A stretch of DNA of 64,000 nt, taken from positions 302,576 to 366,575 of the forward strand of contig NZ_CP048877.1 in the NCBI RefSeq assembly GCF_011207455.1. The letters are read 5' to 3'. This stretch comes from Thermosulfuriphilus ammonigenes. GTDB taxonomy: Bacteria; Desulfobacterota; Thermodesulfobacteria; Thermodesulfobacteriales; ST65. Each line of letters starts with the position of its first letter. The stretch's first letter is position 1. The notes beneath the pieces are model-generated. The model was not told where the DNA came from. It made no database searches and worked only from the letters and a program-made list of their open reading frames with translations. The translations under genes and the position numbers were made by a program. Positions 9,301 through 16,752 of the stretch are shown one piece after another.

Positions 9301-9897
9301 CTGGCCACCAGCCGCAACAGCTTAAATGGCAAACCCTTCTGGGGAACAGCCAGATATCAGTCGGCCCATCTGGCTGATGGCCGCCTGGTGGAGGAGGTTG
9401 ATGCCTCCTATCCTCTGGTCCTTATCACCCACAAACTGGCCCTTCACACCCAGTCCCGAACCATCTGTTATCGCCGGGCCCTTGAACTTTTACCTGAGCC
9501 CAGAGTCCTCCTTAACCCTCAAGACGCCCGGGGGCTTAAATCCGGGCAATGGGTGAGGTTGATCTCGGCCTCAAATCCTCGGGGCCTTAAGGCCCGGGTG
9601 GAGCTCTCCGAGAGGGTTCGCCCCGGGTGTCTGGTCGTGCCCCATCATTTCGGCCACTGGCAACACGGGGCCTCGGAGCTTGAGATTGAACGCGGCCAGG
9701 AGGCCCTCCTGGGGGGCAAAGACCTGGTCTTCGGCTCAAAGGTAAGGGCTGACAAGAGCCGGGCTCGGGGGATAAGCCCCAATCTGCTGGCCAGGTTAGA
9801 TGAAACCCTTGATAATCTTCCCTTGGTTGATCCGCTGGGAGGGATCCCTGACTTCAGCAGCACGCGGGTGGCCATTTTAAAGGAGGAAAGGCCATGA
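6364..9897 (+). CDS. Fused ferredoxin/molybdopterin oxidoreductase, tetrathionate-reductase-like (TtrB-TtrA fusion)
   Basis: Starting at ATG 6364 (not the TTG at 6295) places the Tat signal MTTRRDFLKIAG at the N-terminus, predicting export of a folded, cofactor-loaded enzyme. Residues about 30-190 are a four-cluster ferredoxin (CLGCQACAVAC, CRQCRQPLCLPAC, CRGLGHCLKAC, CSLCLDLV). Residues about 230-1177 are a molybdopterin subunit with CLACNARC for its own [4Fe-4S] cluster, NPYHPYNRRG, a likely Mo ligand Cys in TDICGLGFRMG, and NIYAALQPGVNT, all resembling TtrA. Normally TtrA and TtrB are separate. One ferredoxin ligand is missing: CRGLGHC has Leu where CxxC expects Cys. No TtrC-like membrane anchor is adjacent. 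Tetrathionate as substrate is inference; another sulfur oxyanion is possible. Confidence 0.8.
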   Translation: MTTRRDFLKIAGLLVILGPDLADGRMRAGEGSLRRPALIIDQTRCLGCQACAVACYNQAPGAYRLRLALKEEGGYPQVRPVFEHLVCRQCRQPLCLPACPQGALEKRAGVVVVNEKRCRGLGHCLKACPYPGGLIIRGRRARKCSLCLDLVGQGLVPACVEVCPSGARIFGDLLNPSGALLGLLANKDVARALADHLQIKIPQGRFSPKIYSLWPKHQRRDLPLGGHHRLVHTVCLACNARCGLRVWAAGERVVKVEGNPYHPYNRRGRPIDYHTPLKEALRETASTCGKPQCDQDYLENPYRLRVPLKRNGPRGSGRFVPISWEQLIREVAEGGRLFAHLGEDRHVPGLREVLSDEPISPRAPELGPRRNQLVWITGRSQAGRKHFIKRFVCQAVGSTNYIGHTDICGLGFRMGNWAFTGQKEVELKADLWNARYILIFGSNIYAALQPGVNTAGATLAERAAKGDLKYVIIDPRAHEAVSQAHLWLPVRPGKDGALAMGIMHVLLKEGLYDREFLSLANQRAAAKKGRNVFSNATYLVITSPGHPAWGRFIRAKDIAPPPGNENDPLVVSASGRVVPASQTDRGLLEWQGEITLKDGSRVKVKTAFSILKEEVLSRSLSFYARESGVAASKIRQVAREFAEHAPQSAAFAYHGGGNYVGGTYASYAIALLNALVGNINLRGGYLPAGGGAGPWRKGRYDLRSFPGAIRPQGVKISRERAAYEKSREFKEKGYPSKLPWFAFTKGGLSASAMAGIEARYPYPIKILFTYFFNPVYSIPGGKRFEETLASPEKVPLHVSIDVTINESNIYADYIVPDVTYLEGHYGFLTPHAPGQKFTAVRTPVVAARTGQTDDGRPFCLETFLIDLAEYLKLPGFGPRAIADSRGGLHPLHQAEDFYLRGVVNLAEGLGIPPASPEERAYVEANYPVAAHRRILSSEEWARCCSILARGGVFLPPEAAFDEGGNLKRGIPQVFIWNEDLATSRNSLNGKPFWGTARYQSAHLADGRLVEEVDASYPLVLITHKLALHTQSRTICYRRALELLPEPRVLLNPQDARGLKSGQWVRLISASNPRGLKARVELSERVRPGCLVVPHHFGHWQHGASELEIERGQEALLGGKDLVFGSKVRADKSRARGISPNLLARLDETLDNLPLVDPLGGIPDFSSTRVAILKEERP

Positions 9898-10916
9898 GGA
9901 CGGTGATCTTCATCTTGGTGGCCCTTCTCTGGAGCCTTCCGGCCTGGTCTGCAGGCCTCCAGAGGGGGGAGGTCACCTGGGTTTTTCGACCCCAGGCTGA
10001 TCCCGGGGCCAAAGAGGCCAGGCTCTGGATCCCCTATCCTCCGACGACGAAGTATCAGCGAATCAGCCGCCCGGAGATCTTTGGTAACTTTGCCTACCAT
10101 GGGGTCTTAAACGACGTGCGGGGCAATCTGATCATCTACGCTGAGTGGGATCTCAGCAAAACTCGCTCCCCGGAGATGAAGGTCCGTTACCTGGTAGAAA
10201 GAAAGGAGATCCACCCCCAGGATCTCCCCCAGGGGACGGCCCCCTGGAATCCGGTCCACTTTGCTCCCTATCTTCAGCTTGACTCAGAGCTTGAGGGGCT
10301 CTCAGGGCTGGCCGCCCAGATAACCCGGGGGAAGACAACCCCCTTGGCCAAGGCCCGGGCCATCTATGACTGGGTGGTGGAAAACATGCGCCGGGACCCC
10401 AAGGTCAGGGGTTGTGGCCGGGGAGATGTTTCTCGTCTAATTAAGGTAAAAGCCGGCAAGTGCGCCGATATCAGCTCGGTCTTCGTGGCCCTTTGCCGGG
10501 CCGCCGGCCTACCGGCCCGGGAGGTCCTCGGCCTGAGACTCGGTGGAAAGGAAGAGGCGGAAATCACCAGCTGGCAGCATTGCTGGGCCGAATTTTTCCT
10601 GCCGGGCTACGGCTGGGTCCCGGTGGATCCAGCCGATGTCCTTAAAGCCCTTCTCATCAAAAAAACCAACCTCTCTGACCCAGAGATCGTTCGGTTAAGG
10701 GAATATTTTTTTGGAGGTCTCGATCCCTTTCGTCATCAGCTGGCCATCGGACGGCGGCTGAATCTAAACCCTCCCCCTGAAGAGCCTCCCAGGACTTTCT
10801 TCATGTACCCTCATCTGGAGATAGACGGCCAGGCCAAAGACCCCCTTGACCCCAAAGGCTTCGCCTATCAGATCTACTTTCGCCCCCTTGTCTCTGAGGA
10901 ACCCCTGGCCAGATAA
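9894..10916 (+). CDS. Exported transglutaminase-like (papain-fold) protein
   Basis: A 340-residue protein with a signal peptide (MRTVIFILVALLWSLPAWSA). The transglutaminase core has a clear Cys-His-Asp triad: Cys in KAGKCADISSVFVALCRAAG, His in WQHCWAEFFLPGYGW, and Asp in VPVDPADV. The family contains cysteine proteases and cross-linking enzymes; the substrate is unknown. Its ATG overlaps the stop of the molybdoenzyme gene by 4 bases (ATGA), so the two are translationally coupled. This suggests a role in maturation or partner processing of the exported reductase, which is inference. Confidence 0.85.
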   Translation: MRTVIFILVALLWSLPAWSAGLQRGEVTWVFRPQADPGAKEARLWIPYPPTTKYQRISRPEIFGNFAYHGVLNDVRGNLIIYAEWDLSKTRSPEMKVRYLVERKEIHPQDLPQGTAPWNPVHFAPYLQLDSELEGLSGLAAQITRGKTTPLAKARAIYDWVVENMRRDPKVRGCGRGDVSRLIKVKAGKCADISSVFVALCRAAGLPAREVLGLRLGGKEEAEITSWQHCWAEFFLPGYGWVPVDPADVLKALLIKKTNLSDPEIVRLREYFFGGLDPFRHQLAIGRRLNLNPPPEEPPRTFFMYPHLEIDGQAKDPLDPKGFAYQIYFRPLVSEEPLAR

Positions 10917-11012
10917 GCTACTCTTGCCTGAAGGATATTTTCAGGGCAGGTAACATCTATTTAAGATAAATAAAATCTTGTGTTACTAAATTTAATTTGA
11001 TATTAAGAATTC

Positions 11013-11861
11013 ATGTCTTTCGCGGATCTTCTTAGCTCTGACTTCTGGAAGAGCTACACTGGAGAGGCGGCCGAGTGGTCGGTGGTGCGAAGGGGGTTTG
11101 AATCCCATCGCTGGGACGTTATCGCTGACAGTTACCAGGATTTTGTTCGTTCCACCAGCTACGGAGAGACCGTCAAAAGGGTTGTCTCCATCCTCCAGGC
11201 CAAAGGGGTTCTGGGGCCGGATAAGACGGTCCTGGATGTGGCCTCTGGCCCGGGAACTTTCGCTTTGTTGATGGCCCCCATGGTGTCCCGGGTCACTTGT
11301 ATCGACATCTCCCCGGCCATGATTAAGGAGCTTGAAGCAGAGCTCAAAAAGCGCAGGCTCACCAATGTCCGGAGTATCTGCCAGGATTGGTTTACCTACG
11401 AGTCTGAAGAGGACTTTGACCTGGTCTTCTGCGGCATGAGCCCTATTCTCGATGATCTCAGGGCCCTTGACCTAATGCTTAAACGTTCTCGTCGTTATTT
11501 AGCCCTGCTTTACTGGGCCGGCCCCTATGAAAACGACCTCTTTCTCCGTCTGTACCGGGAGGCCACCGGGGAGGAGTTGCGCTGGTTTTCGGCCAACGCC
11601 GTGGCCCTCTTTAATTATCTTTACGGCCTGGGCTACCTTCCGGAGATCAGCTTCTTTAAGCAGACTTGGGAGCTAGAGCTACCGATAGAGGAAGAGGTCT
11701 CTTATCTTCTCTGGTGTTTGAGCTTCTATAAGGAGCCCTCTCCCCTTGATGCCCAGATTGCCCACCGCCTCGTCCAGGAAAAGGCCTCAGAAAAAGGGCT
11801 TATCAAAGACGTAACCCGCACCAAACTGGCCTTTATTTTCTTAGACAAGAAGGCCGACTAA
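11013..11861 (+). CDS. Class I SAM-dependent methyltransferase
   Basis: A 282-residue protein with methyltransferase motif I VLDVASGPGTFALLMAP, motif II VTCIDISPAMIKELEAEL, and a later QDWFTYESEEDFDLVFCGMSPIL segment. The N-terminal 65 residues (FWKSYTGEAAEWSVVRRGFESHRWD) form a helical cap. The substrate cannot be predicted. It lies immediately upstream of a TonB receptor and two metal-uptake-like genes on the same strand. Similar methyltransferases beside TonB receptors may modify a metallophore or regulate uptake, but that link is speculative. Confidence 0.8.
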   Translation: MSFADLLSSDFWKSYTGEAAEWSVVRRGFESHRWDVIADSYQDFVRSTSYGETVKRVVSILQAKGVLGPDKTVLDVASGPGTFALLMAPMVSRVTCIDISPAMIKELEAELKKRRLTNVRSICQDWFTYESEEDFDLVFCGMSPILDDLRALDLMLKRSRRYLALLYWAGPYENDLFLRLYREATGEELRWFSANAVALFNYLYGLGYLPEISFFKQTWELELPIEEEVSYLLWCLSFYKEPSPLDAQIAHRLVQEKASEKGLIKDVTRTKLAFIFLDKKAD

Positions 11862-11900
11862 CCCCACCCCAGGGGCCCATTCCTCAGCAAAATTTTTTTA

Positions 11901-11924
11901 AAAAAAAGTGGTAGCACTTTTTTT
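11901..11924 (+). terminator. Candidate terminator hairpin between methyltransferase and TonB receptor genes
   Basis: A perfect 10-base stem AAAAAAAGTG/CACTTTTTTT with a 4-base loop is followed by more T-rich sequence. The stem is AT-rich, so it may terminate in both directions weakly, or serve instead as a regulator-binding palindrome for the receptor gene. Confidence 0.5.
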
Positions 11925-11994
11925 ATTTTTTTGTTATTTAGGGAGGCCACTTGGTGTTATAAATTTTAAAAACATAGCAAAAAGGAGGTTTTCC

Positions 11995-13821
11995 ATGCGC
12001 TTTCTTTGGTTGTTGGTTGCCCTTTTTCTCCTTCTTCCTGGCTCCTCTCTGGCCCAAGAAGAGGGCGAGAGTCTGGGAGAGATCGTGGTCACTGCCACCA
12101 GAACCCCCCATCGTCTTAAAGATGTCCCGATAGAGACCGAAGTCATCGATCGTCGTCAGATCGAAGACTCAAACGCCCTCACCATAAGCGACCTTCTTCG
12201 CTATAGCCCGGGACTCTTCATCCGGGCCGAAGACCTTCCCGGCATCTCGGCCTGGCGCTCCCGGATAAGGGGGCTTGACCTCAATAGCGGCTACGGCCTT
12301 ATCCTCGTCGATGGCCAGAGGGTTAAGGGAGGGGGCATGGGAGAGTATGGCTACGGACTCAACCAGATCCCCTTAGAGCTCATCGAACGAATAGAAATCG
12401 TCAAAGGCCCGGGATCTGTCCTCTACGGTAGCGATGCCGTGGTGGGGGTTGTAAACATCATCACCCGGCCCACTCCCAGCAAGACCTTTCTCACGGCCTC
12501 GGGGCTTTACGGAAGCTACAAAACCAAGATGGTCAACCTCACCGGAGGAGGCCCGGTAGGTAATAATTCTGGAATCCTGCTAAGCCTTGACCGGGAGGAA
12601 GCAGATCGACGCAAGTATGGTGGCCCGGGAGATGAATATCAGCGGGATCACTTCTGGGCCAAAGCCAGTCACCAAATAAATAAAGATACCCTGGTTGACC
12701 TGACCTTTAAGTGGGAAGAGCGCGACCGTCTTTACGCTGACGAAGAAAAGCTGCGTCTCTCCCCTGCCCTGACCTGGGACCTTAAAGGCGACCTCCGGCT
12801 CCGCCTATCCGGATATCTCTATAAGTGGGATTTCCATCATTTCACCCCCGGGTACACCGAACGCAAGGGGAACATGACCTATCGTCAGGGTGAGTTTCTT
12901 CTAAGCGGCCCGCTGGGAAGACACCTTCTCACCCTGGGAGGGGAGTTCCTGGAGGAGTCTCTGGATTACAACCTGGCTGAGAAGACCATCGATACCAAAA
13001 GTCTTTTTATTCAGGACGAGCTGGAGGCCCTTGAAGAAAGGCTGAGTCTGGTAGCCGGAGTGCGCTACGATGACCACTCCGTTTTCGGGAGCGAAATCAA
13101 CCCCCGAGTGGCGGCCATGTGGCGTTTCGGTAAGACCGGAAGACTTAGGGCCTCTGTTGGTCGTTCATTTAAATCACCCACTGTCCGTCAGCTCTACTAT
13201 CGAGAGCCCTTCCTACACGGAAGCTATTACATAAAGTCAAACCCTAACCTTGATCCTGAGACTTCCTGGGGCTTCAGCCTGGGGGTGGAGGGAGTGATAG
13301 CCTCCGGGATCTGGACCTCGGCTACCCTGTTCCGTCATGACGTAGAGGATATGGTCGTAAGGGTGGAGACCAACGAGAGCATCGGAGGAATACCCGTAAG
13401 AACGTATGAAAATGTCCAGGAGGCTTACACCGAGGGCCTGGAACTAGCCCTGAAGATAGTGCCTACAGCGGCCAGCGAGATCAATCTCAGCTACACCTTC
13501 CTGGAGACAGAGAACAAAGACACCGGAAAGGATCTGCCTTACAGCCCCCGTCACTCTCTGGCTGTGCGTTTGGGCTACCAAGGCCCCTGGGGTCTGAAGA
13601 CTTTAGTCGGAGTCCAGTTTGTGGACCGGGTCTATAGCAACACCACCAACACCAAAAAGATCGACTCTTACTGGCTGACTGAGGCCAAAATCATAAAGAA
13701 CTTTGGCAAAGGCTGGGAGATTTTTATGGAAGTGGACAACCTTTTTGAGACCAGCTACGGCGAACCATCCAGAGATTGGGCCGGAAGGAGCGTTTTTGTG
13801 GGGACGAAAATGAGATTCTAA
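11995..13821 (+). CDS. TonB-dependent outer-membrane receptor
   Basis: The start at ATG 11995 follows an AAGGAGG site and gives a signal peptide ending GSSLAQ. The TonB box region reads EIVVTATRTPHRLKDVP. The plug domain is clear (LLRYSPGLFIR, RIRGLDLNSGYGLILVDGQR, RIEIVKGPGSVLYGSDAVVGVVNIIT), and the 22-stranded barrel follows, ending in the terminal aromatic motif SVFVGTKMRF. At 608 residues it is in the compact cobalamin/metal-chelate receptor range. Downstream NikK-like and NikL-like genes suggest nickel or cobalt (or a metallophore) as cargo; this is inference from context. Confidence 0.92.
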   Translation: MRFLWLLVALFLLLPGSSLAQEEGESLGEIVVTATRTPHRLKDVPIETEVIDRRQIEDSNALTISDLLRYSPGLFIRAEDLPGISAWRSRIRGLDLNSGYGLILVDGQRVKGGGMGEYGYGLNQIPLELIERIEIVKGPGSVLYGSDAVVGVVNIITRPTPSKTFLTASGLYGSYKTKMVNLTGGGPVGNNSGILLSLDREEADRRKYGGPGDEYQRDHFWAKASHQINKDTLVDLTFKWEERDRLYADEEKLRLSPALTWDLKGDLRLRLSGYLYKWDFHHFTPGYTERKGNMTYRQGEFLLSGPLGRHLLTLGGEFLEESLDYNLAEKTIDTKSLFIQDELEALEERLSLVAGVRYDDHSVFGSEINPRVAAMWRFGKTGRLRASVGRSFKSPTVRQLYYREPFLHGSYYIKSNPNLDPETSWGFSLGVEGVIASGIWTSATLFRHDVEDMVVRVETNESIGGIPVRTYENVQEAYTEGLELALKIVPTAASEINLSYTFLETENKDTGKDLPYSPRHSLAVRLGYQGPWGLKTLVGVQFVDRVYSNTTNTKKIDSYWLTEAKIIKNFGKGWEIFMEVDNLFETSYGEPSRDWAGRSVFVGTKMRF

Positions 13822-13849
13822 AAAAGCAAAATTAACAAGGAGGTTGGAA

Positions 13850-14635
13850 ATGAGACACCTGATAACCTTTTGTCTTTTAATCTTCTCGGTGACCGCCTTG
13901 CCCCCGGTAGCCGAGGCCCATTTCATGTGGCTAAACCCTCGTACCTATGCCTTTATGCCTGGAGAATCCCTCCAGATGACCCTGGGATGGGGGCATTCCT
14001 TTCCTGGCCAGGGGGGTGACTTTCTGCCTCAAGAAAGGCTTAAAGAGGCCTTTGCCCTCTCTCCTTCGGGGCAAAAGATTTCCCTGTCAGCCTCAAAGAT
14101 CCCCATCATCTTTCGCGCCCAGACAGCCTTCGAGGAGGAGGGAAGCTATTTATTGGCCGCCCAGCGTAAGGCAGGATTCTTTACCAAGACGACCTCCGGT
14201 TACAAGCGACAACCCAAAAAGGGCCTTAAGGGGGTCATTGAATGTAAGTTCTCCAGAGGATATGCCAAGGCCATTGTCAGCGTAGGAAAGGCTGGCGGGC
14301 AGGTTTACCGAAAGGTTCTCGGTCACGAGCTAGAGATAGTACCCCTTAAGGACCCTAACATCCTCCGGCCGGGAGACTACCTTCCCATACAGGTAACCTT
14401 TAAGGGAAAGCCCCTGGCCAAACATTTTGTCTATGCCACCTACGCCGGTTTCTCTCCCACGGGGGAAACAGACTTTGCCTACGCCACTGAAACCGACTCC
14501 CAGGGTCGGGCCCAGATTCGGCTTGATCGTCGCGGAGTCTGGCTAATAGTGGTCCGTTACCTGACACACTATCCTGATTCTCGGGTGTGCGATCTCTACA
14601 AGGTGGTCTCTACCTTGACCTTTGAACTCCGATGA
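13850..14635 (+). CDS. DUF4198 exported protein, NikK-like metal-uptake component
   Basis: ATG 13850 lies 6 bases after AAGGAGG; a TTG at 13844 is too close to it. The signal peptide ends at VAEA, leaving a mature N-terminus HFMWLNPRTYAFMPGESL, typical of DUF4198, in which the exposed His is thought to help bind metal. Two immunoglobulin-like halves follow, with LGWGHSFPGQGG and HFVYATYAGFSP. DUF4198 proteins (NikK) accompany ECF-type nickel/cobalt transporters. Here the transporter itself is absent and the gene follows a TonB receptor instead. Confidence 0.78.
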   Translation: MRHLITFCLLIFSVTALPPVAEAHFMWLNPRTYAFMPGESLQMTLGWGHSFPGQGGDFLPQERLKEAFALSPSGQKISLSASKIPIIFRAQTAFEEEGSYLLAAQRKAGFFTKTTSGYKRQPKKGLKGVIECKFSRGYAKAIVSVGKAGGQVYRKVLGHELEIVPLKDPNILRPGDYLPIQVTFKGKPLAKHFVYATYAGFSPTGETDFAYATETDSQGRAQIRLDRRGVWLIVVRYLTHYPDSRVCDLYKVVSTLTFELR

Positions 14636-15105
14636 TAGCTCTCAGAAGGGTCCGGCCGAAAGGTGGCCGGACCCTAATAGCCTTAATTCTGCTGGGAAGT
14701 ATCCTTCAGGCCTCTCCGCTATGGGGTCACCGGGTGGGGTCCCGGGTAATTCAAGGCGGAGTGGGACTTGAGGCCTTCTACGGTGACGGCTCTCCCATGG
14801 CCTACTGTCAGGTGGAGGTTTTCCGCCAAGGGGACAAACTCCCCTTTCAAACCGGGGCCACTGACAAAAATGGCCGTTTCCTCTTCTTTCCTGATCCACC
14901 GGGTAGCTACCAAATAGTCATCAGCGACGGTCAGGGACACCGACTGGAGAGAACCATAGCCACCGGAAGGAAGAGCCAGCCCCAGCCCGGAGAAGAGACC
15001 TCAAAGAATCAACTAAAACCTGCTCTCCTGGATATTCTCAGGGCTGGATCAGGCCTGGTCTTGATTTTGATCTTTTATTTCGTGCTTAAGAGATATCTCA
15101 AGTAG
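14632..15105 (+). CDS. NikL-like protein: carboxypeptidase-regulatory-like domain with C-terminal membrane helix
   Basis: A 157-residue protein. A signal peptide (TLIALILLGSILQASPLWG) is followed by a His at the likely mature N-terminus. A beta-sandwich of the carboxypeptidase-regulatory type follows (VEVFRQGDK, ATDKNGRFLFFPDPPGSYQIVISDGQGH), then a charged spacer, and one C-terminal membrane helix (AGSGLVLILIFYFVLKRYLK). This is the architecture described for NikL, an accessory protein of nickel uptake systems. It overlaps the NikK-like gene by 4 bases (ATGA). Confidence 0.72.
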   Translation: MIALRRVRPKGGRTLIALILLGSILQASPLWGHRVGSRVIQGGVGLEAFYGDGSPMAYCQVEVFRQGDKLPFQTGATDKNGRFLFFPDPPGSYQIVISDGQGHRLERTIATGRKSQPQPGEETSKNQLKPALLDILRAGSGLVLILIFYFVLKRYLK

Positions 15106-15173
15106 TCTTTTCTCTGATCCTCCTTTGGGGCCGATCAAATCTAAAAGGCCTAAAGGGCCCAAAGGAGGAAAAA

Positions 15174-16199
15174 ATGTTGCGAATCACCATTGCCAGCCTG
15201 CTTATAGTCATCCTTCTTTCCTGTGGTCGAGAAGCCTCCCGGCCCGGAGTGCTCGACGAAGCCGGCCTTCTTAGCAAAGAGGAAAAGAAGCGCATCGGCC
15301 GCATACAAGAGGTCCTCCTCAGGGATCTGGATATAGAGCTAAGGACCGTTGTTCTCAAAAAGAGGGCCCCGGATATAGATCTTCTGGCTGTCCAGATCTT
15401 TGAAAAAGAGGCCCTCGGCTCAAGGACCAAGGGCGCCAGGGGCATACTTCTCCTGATTGACCCAGCCGGAGAAAAGGTTCGGCTGGAGATAGGCTATGAT
15501 CTTGAGCCCATCCTTACTGATGTCTTCGTGGGGTATATCGAACGCAAACAGATGGTTCCCTTCTTTACCTCCGGCAAGATAGGACCAGGAATAGAGGCCA
15601 CCGTAGAGCTTATCGCCGCTAAACTTCTTGAGGCCATAAATGAAGGGGACTATCAGCCCGAGGCCTCCCCGGAAAACCGCCCTGAATACCTCTCCGGAGG
15701 AGGAGGGGCCAAGGCCTCCCTGAGGGTGAATCAGCCTCTAAAGACCCCTGAATCACCCAATCTCAGGGACCTCTTCGGCCCCCAACCAACCCCCTTAGCC
15801 GCCCTTGAAAAATACAAGCAGGTCCTCAAACTCCACATAAAGGCCGCTGACCTCGGGCTCTATACCCCAGAGACCCAGAGGTTTTTTCGTCAGTGGCTGG
15901 TAACCGACGCCCAGCAGGAAAATGCCTTAAAGTCTCTTCTAAAGGCCCCGCCGGCTGAGGTCATCATCCTTGGAGACCGTGCTGTCATCCGCTTTCCGGT
16001 GGAACAAAGGGAATATCCCCCCTATTTTCTCCGCCGAGGCCAGCAAGGTTGGATGCTCGACTTTGCTACCATGAACCGGGCCATTCAGTTTAACCACCTT
16101 AATCAATGGCACTTTCGCACCCTAGAACACCCTTATATGTTTGGCTTTAAAGATTTGATCTTTGATGATAACGGCTTTCCCCATAAACCAAGCCGCTAA
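15174..16199 (+). CDS. TPM-domain lipoprotein
   Basis: A 341-residue protein. The N-terminus MLRITIASLLIVILLSCGRE has a lipobox with Cys17, predicting a lipoprotein. Residues 25-155 match the TPM (YgcG) fold: VLDEAGLLSKEEKKRIGRI, GILLLIDPAGEKVRLEIGYDLEP, FVGYIERKQMVPFFTSG. The remaining 185 residues are not recognised; they include a DFATMNRAIQFNHLNQWHF segment near the end. TPM proteins have been linked to membrane-protein repair and phosphatase activity. It follows the NikL-like gene by 68 bases with its own AAAGGAGG site. Confidence 0.8.
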   Translation: MLRITIASLLIVILLSCGREASRPGVLDEAGLLSKEEKKRIGRIQEVLLRDLDIELRTVVLKKRAPDIDLLAVQIFEKEALGSRTKGARGILLLIDPAGEKVRLEIGYDLEPILTDVFVGYIERKQMVPFFTSGKIGPGIEATVELIAAKLLEAINEGDYQPEASPENRPEYLSGGGGAKASLRVNQPLKTPESPNLRDLFGPQPTPLAALEKYKQVLKLHIKAADLGLYTPETQRFFRQWLVTDAQQENALKSLLKAPPAEVIILGDRAVIRFPVEQREYPPYFLRRGQQGWMLDFATMNRAIQFNHLNQWHFRTLEHPYMFGFKDLIFDDNGFPHKPSR

Positions 16200-16228
16200 T
16201 TAAAATTTTCTCTAATCAAAAAAAATTC

Positions 16229-16257
16229 TTGACACCCCGCAAATAAACAGGTATTAA
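16229..16257 (+). promoter_or_regulatory. Sigma70-type promoter of the rrf2-sulfite reductase operon
   Basis: TTGACA (16229-16234) and TATTAA (16252-16257) are separated by 17 bases, 35 bases before the Rrf2 start codon. This is one of the best matches to the sigma70 consensus in the window. Confidence 0.75.
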
Positions 16258-16259
16258 AG

Positions 16260-16280
16260 ATCCTAAATATTATTAAGGAT
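16260..16280. promoter_or_regulatory. Candidate Rrf2 operator
   Basis: An imperfect palindrome, ATCCTAAATATTATTAAGGAT, covers the expected transcription start just after the -10 box. Its two halves mirror each other around the centre except at two symmetric pairs. Position and shape fit autoregulatory binding by the adjacent Rrf2 protein; this has no direct support beyond location. Confidence 0.5.
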
Positions 16281-16291
16281 GAAACCTTAAA

Positions 16292-16717
16292 ATGAACAAC
16301 ATCATCAGGCTATCCGAAGCCGCCTCTCTGGCCCTGCACGCTATGGCCTTTCTGGCCTCTCGGGAGGGAAGGCCCACCCGGGTAAAGGAGATAGCTAGCA
16401 GCCTGGGGGTCTCTGAATCCCACTTGGCCAAGGTTCTCCAGCGCCTGGGGCGCCAGGGGCTACTAAAGTCCACCCGGGGGCCCAAGGGAGGATTCATCTT
16501 AGGACGGCCAGCCGAAGAAATTCGGCTTCTGGAGATATATGAGGCTATCGAAGGGCCACTGCTGCCAGAAAAATGTCTTTTTGAGACCCCTATCTGCGAT
16601 GGCCTCTACTGTATTTGGGGAGGGTTGCTGGAGGAAATCACCAAAGTGGCCCGAAACTATCTGGCCCAGACAAAACTGATAGAAACCAAAAGGGTCTTTG
16701 AGAAGAAGGCCCAATAA
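16292..16717 (+). CDS. Rrf2-family transcription regulator with Cys cluster
   Basis: A 141-residue protein. The winged helix is evident: ASLALHAMAFLASREG, VKEIASSLGVSESHLAKVLQRLGRQGLLKSTRGPKGGF, and the wing followed by IYEAIEGPL. Three cysteines in KCLFETPICDGLYCIWG sit where IscR/NsrR/RsrR relatives bind an Fe-S cluster, so redox, NO or Fe-S status sensing is plausible. It is 35 bases upstream of a siroheme sulfite reductase gene, which is its likely target together with itself. Confidence 0.9.
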   Translation: MNNIIRLSEAASLALHAMAFLASREGRPTRVKEIASSLGVSESHLAKVLQRLGRQGLLKSTRGPKGGFILGRPAEEIRLLEIYEAIEGPLLPEKCLFETPICDGLYCIWGGLLEEITKVARNYLAQTKLIETKRVFEKKAQ

Positions 16718-16752
16718 AAACAAAAGACAAAAAACAGAGAAGGAGGTTCATT

